Assembly: GCF_009811555.1 (NCBI RefSeq)
Contig: NZ_BLIN01000003.1
Span: forward strand, 1,550,001 to 1,614,000
Source of the DNA: Streptomyces caniferus
GTDB lineage: Bacteria > Actinomycetota > Actinomycetes > Streptomycetales > Streptomycetaceae
Direction: 5' to 3'
Length of the DNA: 64,000 nt
In this document: positions 35,635 through 43,762 of the stretch, one piece after another
Position numbering within the stretch: position 1 is the first letter of the stretch
How the letters are laid out: every line of letters starts with the position of its first letter
Made by a program: the position numbers and the translations under genes
The notes under the pieces: model-generated
Seen by the model: only the letters and a program-made list of their open reading frames with translations
What the model was told of the DNA's origin: nothing
Databases searched by the model: none

Positions 35635-36965
35635 GGCGCCTGGAGCAGACCCGAGCCGACGTCCCTGGCGGGCTGCGTCAGCGGGAAGGCACCGGACAGC
35701 AGACCGACTTTGAGATCGGCCGCGGAAGCGTGGGGGTTCGCCTGGGCGAGCAAGGCGAGGACGCCCGCGACATGCGGCGTGGCCATGCTGGTGCCGCTCA
35801 GGCTCTGGTACCCGCCTCCAGGGGCGGCCGAGCGCACGTCCCTGCCGGGCGCGGCGATGTTGACCTCGCCGCCCTGGCCGTTGATGCCGCCGTTGGAGAA
35901 GAACGACGGCGTGAGTGCCTTGTCGAGCGCGCTCACCGCGAGGATGGAGGGGCAGTTGGCGGGCCGGCCGACGGGCCGGATCTCCGGCGGCCGATGGCTG
36001 TCGTTGCCCGCGGCGGCGACGATGACCGTCCCGCGCTCGAGCGCGCGCTGGGCCAGCTTCTCGTACGTCTGCGGGAAGAGCTCACCCGGTCGGACCCCGG
36101 CGCCGAGCGACATGGAGATCACTCGCGCACCGTGGGCGACGGCCCAGGCCATGCCCGCCAGGATCTGGCCATCGGTGCCGCTGCCCGCGTTGTTGAGCAC
36201 CTTCGCCACGAGGATCCGGGCCTCGCAGGCCACCCCGTAGCGGGGTCCCTGCCGGGGTTTTGCCGGACCGGCAGCGGTGCCGATGCAGTGCGTGCCGTGG
36301 CCGTTGCCGTCCTCGACGGCCTCGCCGGGCACGAAGGAGGCCGACGCCTCGATGCGCCCGCCCAGGTCCGGGTGGTCGGTGTCCACGCCGGTGTCGATGA
36401 CGGCGATCTTCACATCGCGTCCGGTCAGGCTGGACAGATTGGCCCGGATCGCCTGCAGGCCCCAGGTCCAGTTCTCCTCGTCCAGGGCCGGGCCCTGGGC
36501 AGCGGCGATTTCGGCCACGGTGTGATGGGCGACCACTTCCTCGTCGCTGCGGTAGGCCGGGAAGAACTCGGTCGGCGCCTGCTGCGGGGCGGTGATCGGC
36601 GAAGCGTAGACCATACGCTCCGGTTCTGCCGCGATGATCGAGGGTTCCGCCTCGGCCGAGGTCACCAGCGCGTGGCGCTGCTCGGGCCGCACCTCGACGA
36701 CTGCGGCGCCGAGTTCCTCGAAGAGCACCGAGACGTCGGGGCGCTCGAGGAGTTCGGCGACCTGCGCGGCGTCGGTTCCTCGGACACGTTCGACGGACGC
36801 GATGTCGGCAGCGGAACGCAGTGCGTTCAGCCCGCTCTCCTGGTCGCCCGGTTCGAGCAGGACCACGTATCGGCCTGTGTACTCCGTGCCCTGGCCCGGG
36901 ACGGTGCCATGGGGCCGATCGGGATGCTCGCCGAAGGCGCGCCTGTCCATGGGTCCGTTCGCCAT
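35631..36965 (-). CDS. S8 (subtilisin-like) serine protease without signal peptide
   Basis: 444 residues. The first ~125 residues form a propeptide-like region (YVVLLEPGDQESGLNALRS, VSVLFEELGAAVVEVRPEQRHAL). The catalytic domain has D191 in VIDTGVDTDHPDL, H223 in NGHGTHCIGT, oxyanion N321 in AAAGNDS and nucleophile S393 in SGTSMATPHVAG. All catalytic residues are intact. There is no Sec/Tat signal, so the enzyme is intracellular or leaves by another route. It heads a two-gene operon with the small I9-like protein. Because a terminator separates it from the RiPP genes, use as their leader protease is only a possibility. Confidence 0.9.
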   Translation of the reverse strand: MANGPMDRRAFGEHPDRPHGTVPGQGTEYTGRYVVLLEPGDQESGLNALRSAADIASVERVRGTDAAQVAELLERPDVSVLFEELGAAVVEVRPEQRHALVTSAEAEPSIIAAEPERMVYASPITAPQQAPTEFFPAYRSDEEVVAHHTVAEIAAAQGPALDEENWTWGLQAIRANLSSLTGRDVKIAVIDTGVDTDHPDLGGRIEASASFVPGEAVEDGNGHGTHCIGTAAGPAKPRQGPRYGVACEARILVAKVLNNAGSGTDGQILAGMAWAVAHGARVISMSLGAGVRPGELFPQTYEKLAQRALERGTVIVAAAGNDSHRPPEIRPVGRPANCPSILAVSALDKALTPSFFSNGGINGQGGEVNIAAPGRDVRSAAPGGGYQSLSGTSMATPHVAGVLALLAQANPHASAADLKVGLLSGAFPLTQPARDVGSGLLQAP

Positions 36966-37331
36966 TGAATTTCCCGCTCTCTGTGCGCTGCCCCCGGTTC
37001 GTGGACGCGCGCCGATTCACGGAGTGTCAGGCGCCGAGGATGGTGGGGCGCGGATCAGTCGCGTATCGACGCGTAGTGCCGTCGCCTGCAAGGCTGTCCG
37101 TTGCCAGGCCGTCGGCATTGCCCCCCGTCCACCGTCTCACCGGGTGTGAGGGCCCGCAACACAGCGCCGCCGCCCAGGGTTCGACCGCGCTACGGCAGTT
37201 TCGGTCGCACGTTCAACTTCCACCCGGCGGCCGGCGTCCGCTGCCGCCCTGCAACCACGAGGCGGCCCCTGAGGCGTGGGACGAGGTGGGCGCTGGGTGC
37301 ACGACGCCGTGCGTCGTGCGATAACGGCAGC
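36966..37331. other. divergent intergenic region, subtilase / unknown
   Basis: 366 bp between divergent genes, presumably with promoters for both. I see no clear -10/-35 pair, dyad, RNA or small gene. Confidence 0.45.
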
Positions 37332-38108
37332 ATGACAGAGACTCCCACGGCCACGGCGGCGGAAATCAAGATCGGCTTTTCCGGGGACGAGGCCAGGAAG
37401 GCGGCCTGCGCGCTCGAGCTCCAGGGTGGTGAGGGCCGCAGTCGCACCGTCCACTTCTGGGACGGTCCGAGGAAGGGCGACGACGGTATCGCCTTGCCTT
37501 TCCTCGACCGCGGGGTCATCTTCCGGCTGCGACTGGAGGACGGGGACCATGGGTCCAAGCGCGAAACCAGCATGACCGTCAAGCTGCGGCCGTGCCCCCG
37601 GCTGCCGCCCGACTGGCGGAAGAACCGCAAGGACGAGGACGGGGCCTGGGACTTCACGATCGAGGAGGACCGGACCGGCCCCGCCTTCACACCCGTGGTG
37701 TCCGCCTCGCTGCAGGCCGACCGGAAGGTCGAGGCGAAGCTCGTCGAGTCGGCGCTCGGACCCGGGCCCGGGGGGCTGGTCCCCCTCCTCGCCAAGCCGC
37801 ACCGCCACCTTCTGGAGGACGCCGCGGGGTTGAAGCAGGGCGACCTCGCGGAGCTGAGGGCGCTCGGGCCGGTGTACACCGTCAAGTGGAAGCAGGACTG
37901 GGGCACTCTTCCCGTGGTCATCGAGGAGTGGATCACCAAGGACCTGCGCTTCCTTGAGGCCTCGGTGCGTACGAGCACGGCCGACGCGGCCGAGGCCGAG
38001 AAGCTGCTCGAACAGGCCCTGCGGCAGCGCAACGTTGCCCCGCAGCGACGCGGCGAGACCAAGACCCGGGCCGTGCTGACCGTCCTCGCCCGCGACCTGG
38101 CACTCTGA
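37332..38108 (+). CDS. uncharacterised 258-aa soluble protein
   Basis: Starts at ATG 37332 shortly after a divergent region. The protein is hydrophilic, with alternating charged strands (KRETSMTVKLRPCPRLPPDWR, YTVKWKQDWGTLPVVIEEWITKDLRFLEASVRT) and a basic C-terminal helix. The strand-rich layout with paired Lys/Arg/Glu recalls CYTH/triphosphate-tunnel proteins, but the ExExK signature is not evident, so this is not claimed. It lies 201 bp upstream of the lipase-like gene in the same direction and may be co-transcribed. Confidence 0.65.
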   Translation: MTETPTATAAEIKIGFSGDEARKAACALELQGGEGRSRTVHFWDGPRKGDDGIALPFLDRGVIFRLRLEDGDHGSKRETSMTVKLRPCPRLPPDWRKNRKDEDGAWDFTIEEDRTGPAFTPVVSASLQADRKVEAKLVESALGPGPGGLVPLLAKPHRHLLEDAAGLKQGDLAELRALGPVYTVKWKQDWGTLPVVIEEWITKDLRFLEASVRTSTADAAEAEKLLEQALRQRNVAPQRRGETKTRAVLTVLARDLAL

Positions 38109-38309
38109 CGACGCCGTCGCCAACCACCCCTTTCGGGTCCCGCACCGGCCGGGCCGCGCCGGGACGGAGGTACCGGACATCCGACTCGGACGCCCCGTCT
38201 GGCTCGGACGGGTTGGTGCTCCGCACGCTCCTGCCGCAACCTGGCCTGGTCACCGATTGACCGCGCGCCGGCCTCACCAGCCGCACCTGCCTCGGGAAGG
38301 CGTTTCACC

Positions 38310-39881
38310 ATGGCGGAGCGATCACCCATCGTCTACCTGCGGGGATATGCCGGTCCGCCGAGCAGTGTGGACAAGCAGACCGACGACCCGTTCTACGGGC
38401 TCAACAGTGGCGCCACCCACATTCGCGTCGGCGGGGAGGGGACGCCGCGCTTCTACCAGTTCGAAGGTCCCCTGCTGAGGCTGATGAGCGACGAGGGCTA
38501 TCAGCTCCTGGTGCGCGGCGATCAGCACGCGTATCTCGAGTCGCAGGCCGATGGCGCGGTCGCGCGCGAGTCCATCTGGGTGCACCGCTTCTACGACTGT
38601 GCCGCGTCCACCTTCGGTACGTCCGTCACCGCGGCCCAGGAGGAATTCGACCTCGAAACGGCGGCCGAGCGCCTCTATGACTTCGTCCAGCTCGTCCGCC
38701 GGAAGACCGGTGCCCCCAAGGTGCACCTGGTGGCCCACTCCATGGGGGGCCTGCTCGCACGCTGCCTGATCCAGAAGGTGTGCCGTACGGCCGATCCGCG
38801 CACGGGTGAACCTCGCCGCCCCGGCAGCGAGCTCGTGGACAAGCTCTTCACCTACGGCACCCCGCACGGCGGTATCGCCTTCGACCTCGGCGGAGGGATC
38901 GTCGACTGGGCGATGGAGACCTTCGGGCCGAGTGGATCGGGCATCTTCGCCCCCGACCGGATGTACGCCTATCTGACCCCCGGGGTGTCCGACGGCGAGG
39001 ATGCCCCGCCGGGCTGGCGGCCCCACGAGATTCCGGCGGAGGCCTTCGACGCGCGCCGGGTGTTCTGTGTCGTCGGGACCAACGCGGCCGACTACGGACT
39101 GGTCGAGAAGGCGGTCGGACCGCGCAGCGACGGGCTGGTCCATATCGACAACGCCTATGTGCGCCACGCCCACCGGGCCTTCGTCCACCGCTCCCACTCG
39201 GGCCGCTACGGATTGGTGAATTCCGAAGAGGGCTACCAGAACCTGCGGCGCTTCCTCTTCGGGAACTACCAGGTCCGGGCGGACCTGCGCGGCCTGGAGC
39301 TGCCCGAGCAGCCCTCCGGTGAATCACGGGTCTGGCAGGCAGAGGTGCGGCTGGCCGTCCGGGGCCTGCCGACCGTCATGCACGAGCAGCGTGCGGCCCA
39401 CTACTGCCCCATTCAGCTGAACCAGGAATCCGCCCAGCACGGCTCTGCGGAGGGCGACACCGGCGGCGTGCCCCTGGCCACCGCGTTCCTCCTCGACCCG
39501 GTCCACTTTCGTGGCGGCCGGGAAAGCCGGCAGCCGCTCCGCTCCCGCTACACGCTGGTGCTGCGCGTCTTCCACCTCGTGGAGAAGAGCGGCCGGTTCT
39601 TCTGGGCGGACCACCTCGAGCAGGTGCCCGACTGGGAGGACACGCTGATCGTCGACGTCGGCCGGCGCGGCGTGCCCGAGGAGACAGGATCGCAGGCCTG
39701 GGCGGCATGGAACTCACGAGTCCCCGGCAGCATCGACGACACCGATCCGATCGCCGCGGAACCGTGTCGGATGGTCGAGGACGGCGAAGACCTGCACACC
39801 GAGATCCCGATGCCCGAGACGGTCCGTCCCATCCTCGGCAGCGAGTCCCGACTCCGCCTCACCGTGAGCCGCTTCAGCTGA
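38310..39881 (+). CDS. lipase-like alpha/beta hydrolase with C-terminal accessory domain
   Basis: 523 residues, no signal peptide. The oxyanion strand is SPIVYLRGYAGPPSS. The nucleophile Ser lies in LVAHSMGGLLARCLI, followed by FTYGTPHGGIAFD, as in PGAP1/lecithin-cholesterol acyltransferase-type lipases. Residues ~340-523 form a separate beta-rich domain (VWQAEVRLAVRGLPTVM ... RLRLTVSRFS). It might hydrolyse lipid or ester substrates. The stop is 3 bp from the convergent GH25 gene. Lack of an export signal is shared with the subtilase and lysins around it. Confidence 0.82.
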   Translation: MAERSPIVYLRGYAGPPSSVDKQTDDPFYGLNSGATHIRVGGEGTPRFYQFEGPLLRLMSDEGYQLLVRGDQHAYLESQADGAVARESIWVHRFYDCAASTFGTSVTAAQEEFDLETAAERLYDFVQLVRRKTGAPKVHLVAHSMGGLLARCLIQKVCRTADPRTGEPRRPGSELVDKLFTYGTPHGGIAFDLGGGIVDWAMETFGPSGSGIFAPDRMYAYLTPGVSDGEDAPPGWRPHEIPAEAFDARRVFCVVGTNAADYGLVEKAVGPRSDGLVHIDNAYVRHAHRAFVHRSHSGRYGLVNSEEGYQNLRRFLFGNYQVRADLRGLELPEQPSGESRVWQAEVRLAVRGLPTVMHEQRAAHYCPIQLNQESAQHGSAEGDTGGVPLATAFLLDPVHFRGGRESRQPLRSRYTLVLRVFHLVEKSGRFFWADHLEQVPDWEDTLIVDVGRRGVPEETGSQAWAAWNSRVPGSIDDTDPIAAEPCRMVEDGEDLHTEIPMPETVRPILGSESRLRLTVSRFS

Positions 39882-39884
39882 GCT

Positions 39885-40454
39885 TCAGTCGAACGAAGCC
39901 AGCTGCCGGTGTGCGGACCAGGCGCGCAGTGCCACCTTGTCCTTGAAGTTTCCGATGTTCGTGTCGACCGGGCGATCGGTGTACTGGTGGAACATCCACG
40001 GGTGCTGGATGTCGGGCCGGCCGGGCTTGCCGTTGTACTGGGCTATCCACAGGCCGTCCCCGGCGAACGACGTACTGTCACGGTGCAGCCAGAAATCCCG
40101 GTTGCAGTAGAGCACTGTCCTGTGCCCCGGCGTGCGGTGCTGTACGTGCTTGATCCAGTTGTCCTTGAAGGAGTTCGGGACGCCATGGTCCTCCCAGTCG
40201 AGGGCGAGGATGTCCCCGTCCGCCAGCTTGATCTTGGAGAGGAAGAAGTCGGCCTGGGCTTCAAAGGATCCGGGCCGGGCGAAATGATAGAAGCCGGTCA
40301 CCAGTCCGGCGTCTCGTGCGGTCTTGCGCTGGGCGGCCCACTTGGGGTTCGTGTAGGTGGTCCCCTCCGTGATTTTGATGAAGACGAAGGCGAATCCGTC
40401 GGTGTGGTATTTCGCCGACTGGAACGACGAGACATCGATTCCTTTGATGGTCAT
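39885..40454 (-). CDS. GH25 muramidase (lysozyme) without signal peptide
   Basis: 189 residues, essentially a bare GH25 catalytic domain of phage-endolysin type. The acidic catalytic set is visible: D7 in GIDVSSFQ, E30 in IKITEGTTYTNP, D86 and E88 in LALDWEDHG. It cleaves the MurNAc-GlcNAc bond of peptidoglycan. There is no signal peptide or wall-binding repeat, so it needs lysis, a holin or another export path. The ribosome site GAGGAG lies in the 10-bp gap after the amidase gene, so the two form an operon. Confidence 0.92.
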   Translation of the reverse strand: MTIKGIDVSSFQSAKYHTDGFAFVFIKITEGTTYTNPKWAAQRKTARDAGLVTGFYHFARPGSFEAQADFFLSKIKLADGDILALDWEDHGVPNSFKDNWIKHVQHRTPGHRTVLYCNRDFWLHRDSTSFAGDGLWIAQYNGKPGRPDIQHPWMFHQYTDRPVDTNIGNFKDKVALRAWSAHRQLASFD

Positions 40455-40464
40455 GGTCAGCTCC

Positions 40465-41061
40465 TCAGGTGGCGGCGAGGCGCCTGGCGACCCTCGCGCG
40501 CATGCTCTCCATCGTGAATCCCTTGGGATCGATCTTGCCGGGCTGCCACTCCAGGTGGCCGATCACGCTGCCGGCGTGCCAGCCGTAGGCGCGGCAGATC
40601 GCGGCTGCCGCCTTTTCGATCGCCTCGAGTTGCTTCTCCGGCCAGGGGTCGATTCCGTCGCCGAGGTTCTCGCATTCGAATCCGTAGAACCTCGCGTTGC
40701 CGTCGGTGTTCTGCTCGTTGTCAGGAGGCAGCGGCCTCTCGTCGATGACGGCCCGAAGCACATCGTCGTCGCCCGGGCCGGCGTGATTCGTGCGACCGTT
40801 GCCCACCATGTAGACGACGCCGTCCTTGCCGATGACGCCGTGGCACAGCGGGCCGGGAAGATCCGGGCGGCCGTTGTAGCAGAGGTTGACGGTGTTCTTC
40901 GTGTCGGAAGTGACGGTGTGGTGGATCATCACACCGTTCACATTGTTGAACGGACCCTTGTGATTGCGGTTGTGGTGGCGCCAATCACGGGTCTCCTCGA
41001 TGACCAGGTCTTCGTTGCGGAGTACCCGGAGCATCTGGTCCGCGGTCATGGGTGCGGCCAT
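40465..41061 (-). CDS. PGRP/Amidase_2-type peptidoglycan amidase without signal peptide
   Basis: 198 residues. The zinc ligands of a T7-lysozyme-like N-acetylmuramoyl-L-alanine amidase are visible in GVMIHHTVTSD and in GHLEWQPGKIDPKGF, with HAGPGDDD nearby. It cuts the amide between MurNAc and L-Ala, complementing the GH25 enzyme downstream. ATG 41061 has GGAGG upstream. Like the GH25 it has no signal peptide; the pair resembles a two-enzyme endolysin cassette, but no holin, tail or capsid gene is present. Confidence 0.9.
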   Translation of the reverse strand: MAAPMTADQMLRVLRNEDLVIEETRDWRHHNRNHKGPFNNVNGVMIHHTVTSDTKNTVNLCYNGRPDLPGPLCHGVIGKDGVVYMVGNGRTNHAGPGDDDVLRAVIDERPLPPDNEQNTDGNARFYGFECENLGDGIDPWPEKQLEAIEKAAAAICRAYGWHAGSVIGHLEWQPGKIDPKGFTMESMRARVARRLAAT

Positions 41062-42003
41062 GGTGTCCTCCCTCCGGCGATGGAGGATCCCGAACGGACC
41101 CCCGTCGCGGGGGACTCAGTCGATGGGGTGCTGCGGTGCGGTACGGGACCGCCTGCGCGAATTCAGGTCACAAGCCGTCCCGCAACCTGCTGTGATGGTG
41201 GGCCGATTGCCCATGTCATCTGACATCTGGCATCTGTCATCCGAGACGAGATGGCGGAGGAACGAACGTTCCCTCCCACGCGCTGCCACGGGTCTCCCCT
41301 GCGCTGCCACAGGTCGCGGATGGCACCGTGGACTTCGTGGGCCCCGGTGTCAGAGTTCCGGTGGATCGAGCCGCCCTCGAAGCCACATGACCGCCCGCGC
41401 CCCGTCCGGGTCCGGGCCGTCCTGGCCACCGCCACCCGCGCAGGCGTCCACCGGTGCACCCCTCCAGAGGGCCTGTCCCCACTACGTGTCGATGACGGTG
41501 AGGGAACCCTCCCGGAGCACTCACGGTCTGTCTCTATTTTCGCGCTACGCCTCGACTGTGGCATCTGGATCAACCTGCCCGGCCGGAGCGCGACGACGGC
41601 CCGGAACCACCCGCCGGCCTTGCGCGCCCACATGTCGGAGGGTATGGGCCTCAGCCGCGATGACCGACGAGGCCGACGGGCACGTCCACGACCACGCCTC
41701 TGGCCCGTCCGCCGCGGGCAGGCCGACGTCCGGTGGGCCCGCACCGAGGGTCCCTCGTCCCCTGCCGATGGGTGGTGGCTGCCGCCTCGGCGGGCGAGGC
41801 GGGGGCGAGGCAGGCCGGGGGAACGCCGGCGGCTGGTCAACGGTCCGCTTCCCGGCCCCCCTTGAGATCGCCTCGCGTAACGGCGACTATGGCTGCCGTC
41901 ACGGTCCGGTGCGGCATGCGGCCGCAGTGGCCGCAGCACGCTGCACCAGACTGATGGGGAGCGATGTACAGCCGACCCGAGGCGCCGGAAACAAGGTGAC
42001 ACC
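41062..42003. other. 942-bp non-coding region between lysin pair and HEIGH peptidase
   Basis: No ORF here has convincing codon bias plus ribosome site; candidate frames (e.g. 41251-41865, 41660-42007) are Arg/Pro/Gly-rich shadows. It contains the tandem heptamers at 41217-41244. The right half (41650-41860) is very GC-rich. An XRE-type regulator gene commonly accompanies HEIGH peptidases, but none was found here. Confidence 0.5.
41217..41244. repeat. four tandem 7-bp repeats (CATCTGN)
   Basis: CATCTGA, CATCTGG, CATCTGT and CATCCGA follow one another without spacers, about 160 bp upstream of the leftward amidase start. Heptamer direct repeats are the usual shape of SARP or response-regulator sites, though the sequence does not match a known SARP consensus. 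Confidence 0.55.
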
Positions 42004-42504
42004 ATGACCACACGGCAGGTCCGCAAGCGGTGCCAGGCACTCGTCAGCGCGCTCGACTTGCCCAGTCCCTTCTCCGTCGAGGCCCTCGTCCGCGAGCTGT
42101 CGGCCCGGCGGGGCCGGCCCATCCGGATCCACACCCTGACGATCGGCTCCGCCGTGGACGCCTGCGGGCTGTGGATCGCCACCGCATCCTGCGACCACAT
42201 CTTCGTCGAGGAGAAGACCACCAGGTTCCACCAGGAGCACATCGTGCTCCACGAGATCGGCCACATCCTGTGGGATCACGGCAGCGGCGAGGGCGAGAAC
42301 CACAGCGCGCTGGCCACGCTGCTGCCCGACCTCCGCCCCGACGTGGTCAGCCGGCTGCTGGCCCGCACCAGCTACACCTCCGAGCAGGAACAGGAAGCCG
42401 AACTCGTCGCCAGCCTCATCCACTCGGCCGCGGGCATGCTGCCCCCCTCGTCGTCCCCAGGGGTGCGCGGCACACTCGAAGTCGCCCTAGGAATCCGCAG
42501 GTAG
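42004..42504 (+). CDS. HEIGH zinc metallopeptidase-like protein (ImmA/IrrE type)
   Basis: 166 residues. The zinc site is H83, E84 and H87 in VLHEIGHILWDH, with a helix QEQEAELVASLIHSAAG carrying the likely third ligand Glu. Proteins of this type are annotated ImmA/IrrE-like or ParH-like and act on cognate regulators. It is directly upstream (4-bp gap) of the seven-helix membrane protein at 42509, a recurrent pairing in actinomycetes. Start ATG 42004 has a weak GGTGACACC leader. The expected XRE partner is missing. Confidence 0.82.
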   Translation: MTTRQVRKRCQALVSALDLPSPFSVEALVRELSARRGRPIRIHTLTIGSAVDACGLWIATASCDHIFVEEKTTRFHQEHIVLHEIGHILWDHGSGEGENHSALATLLPDLRPDVVSRLLARTSYTSEQEQEAELVASLIHSAAGMLPPSSSPGVRGTLEVALGIRR

Positions 42505-42508
42505 GAGC

Positions 42509-43756
42509 GTGCACATACACTCCCTCGTCGAACTGGGAACCCGCGTCGAACTCACCGGCGCGCTGGCCCTGTGGCTGGTGATCGCCCTCCGGCTGCCCAC
42601 CGCCCGCCGCTCCCGGCAGCAGAAGATGCTGCTGCTGTCCGTGATCGGCCTCGCCGGGTCGATCACCGTCTATCTCGACCCCGTCACCGCGGCACTGAAC
42701 CACACCTTTCGCTTCGCCGGCAGCTGCGGTCTGTTCATGAACGGCTGGGGCGCCCTCAGTTCGGCCCTCATCCTCGACTTCGTTCTCGCCGCCATGTCCC
42801 GGCGCCGCCCCTGGCTCGTCTACGGCCCGATGGTGCTCACCATCGCCGCGCTGATCGCGCTCAACTACACGATCGCGCCGGATGCCGGCTGCGTCACCAG
42901 CCAGGCCGTCCCCTGGTACAGCCCGTTCTGGTGGCTGCTCATCGCGGCGCACCTCATCGGCACCATCCCGTGCGCCGTGCTGTGTGTGCGCTACGGGCGC
43001 CGGGCCGGCGACGACCGGCCCGTGCGCACCGGGCTCCTGCTGCTCGCCGCCGGGTTCACCTCGTCCGCCACGTTCTGGTGCGTCGTCCTGGCCTTCCTCC
43101 TCGCCCGGCCGGCCTGGCTGGGGGCGTTGTTCCCGCTCAACATCGGGGTCACGGCCTGGCTGATGACCGCCGGGGTCTGTCTGCCCCTGGTCCTCACCGT
43201 CCGCCGGGCCGCTCGCGACATGAGCGCTCTCTGGCGCCTGCGCCCCCTGTGGCGCGAGGTCACCGAGGCCGTTCCGCACGTCACTCTGGACAAGCCGGTC
43301 CCCCGCGTCCGCGCGGTGCTCGGCCGCCCCCGCACGATCCGCCTCCGGCTCTACCGCCAGGTCATCGAGATCCGCGACGCCCTGCTCGTGCTGCAGGACT
43401 ATGTGACGTCCGAGGCGATGGAGGCCGCTCGGCACCACATCGGGGCACAGCACCTGTCCGGGGAACAGGTCGAGCCGGCGGTCACCGCCTGCTGGCTGTG
43501 CACCGCCCTCGACGCCCGGCAGGCCGCGGCCACCCCCCGGCCGAACCAACTCGCCCCCGGAGGGCCCGCCCACGACGGCCTCCGCAGTGAGGCCGACTTC
43601 CTGCTCGCCGTCCTGCGAGCCCGCGCGCTGCCCGCCGTACGCTCGTTCGCCGTTCCGCCCACACCGACCGGTCCCGCACCGACCGGTCCCGCACCGGCCC
43701 GTCCCGCAGTGCCGGACCCGCGTGCCCCCCAGTCGTCGACTTCTCGCACGAGTTAG
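42509..43756 (+). CDS. MAB_1171c-like putative transporter (DUF6545-like)
   Basis: 415 residues. About seven N-terminal membrane helices (to residue ~240; e.g. WLVIALRLPTARR, ALSSALILDFVLAAM, LMTAGVCLPLVLTV) are followed by a cytosolic helical region (RLRPLWREVTEAVPHV, RLRLYRQVIEIRDALLVLQDYV) typical of the MAB_1171c/DUF6545 family. The C-terminal tail has short Pro-Thr-Gly repeats coded by 15-bp tandem repeats near 43665-43710. GTG 42509 follows AGGTAGGAG. It forms an operon with the HEIGH peptidase and the methyltransferase. The biological role is unknown. Confidence 0.82.
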   Translation: MHIHSLVELGTRVELTGALALWLVIALRLPTARRSRQQKMLLLSVIGLAGSITVYLDPVTAALNHTFRFAGSCGLFMNGWGALSSALILDFVLAAMSRRRPWLVYGPMVLTIAALIALNYTIAPDAGCVTSQAVPWYSPFWWLLIAAHLIGTIPCAVLCVRYGRRAGDDRPVRTGLLLLAAGFTSSATFWCVVLAFLLARPAWLGALFPLNIGVTAWLMTAGVCLPLVLTVRRAARDMSALWRLRPLWREVTEAVPHVTLDKPVPRVRAVLGRPRTIRLRLYRQVIEIRDALLVLQDYVTSEAMEAARHHIGAQHLSGEQVEPAVTACWLCTALDARQAAATPRPNQLAPGGPAHDGLRSEADFLLAVLRARALPAVRSFAVPPTPTGPAPTGPAPARPAVPDPRAPQSSTSRTS

Positions 43757-43762
43757 GAATCC

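Noticed and set aside
35631..36965. Subtilase as the maturation protease of the RiPP locus (PatA/PatG-like)
   Set aside because: A terminator and separate promoter separate the units, and a McjB-type peptidase already supplies leader cleavage; kept only as a remote possibility.
35386..41061. Contractile injection system locus
   Set aside because: No sheath, tube, baseplate or AAA+ genes are present; only candidate cargo-like enzymes, so the system itself is not claimed.
41660..42007. Possible plus-strand ORF upstream of the HEIGH peptidase (MTDEADGHVHDHASG...)
   Set aside because: Composition is Gly/Arg/Pro-rich without a fold-like pattern, no good ribosome site, and it does not resemble an XRE regulator.
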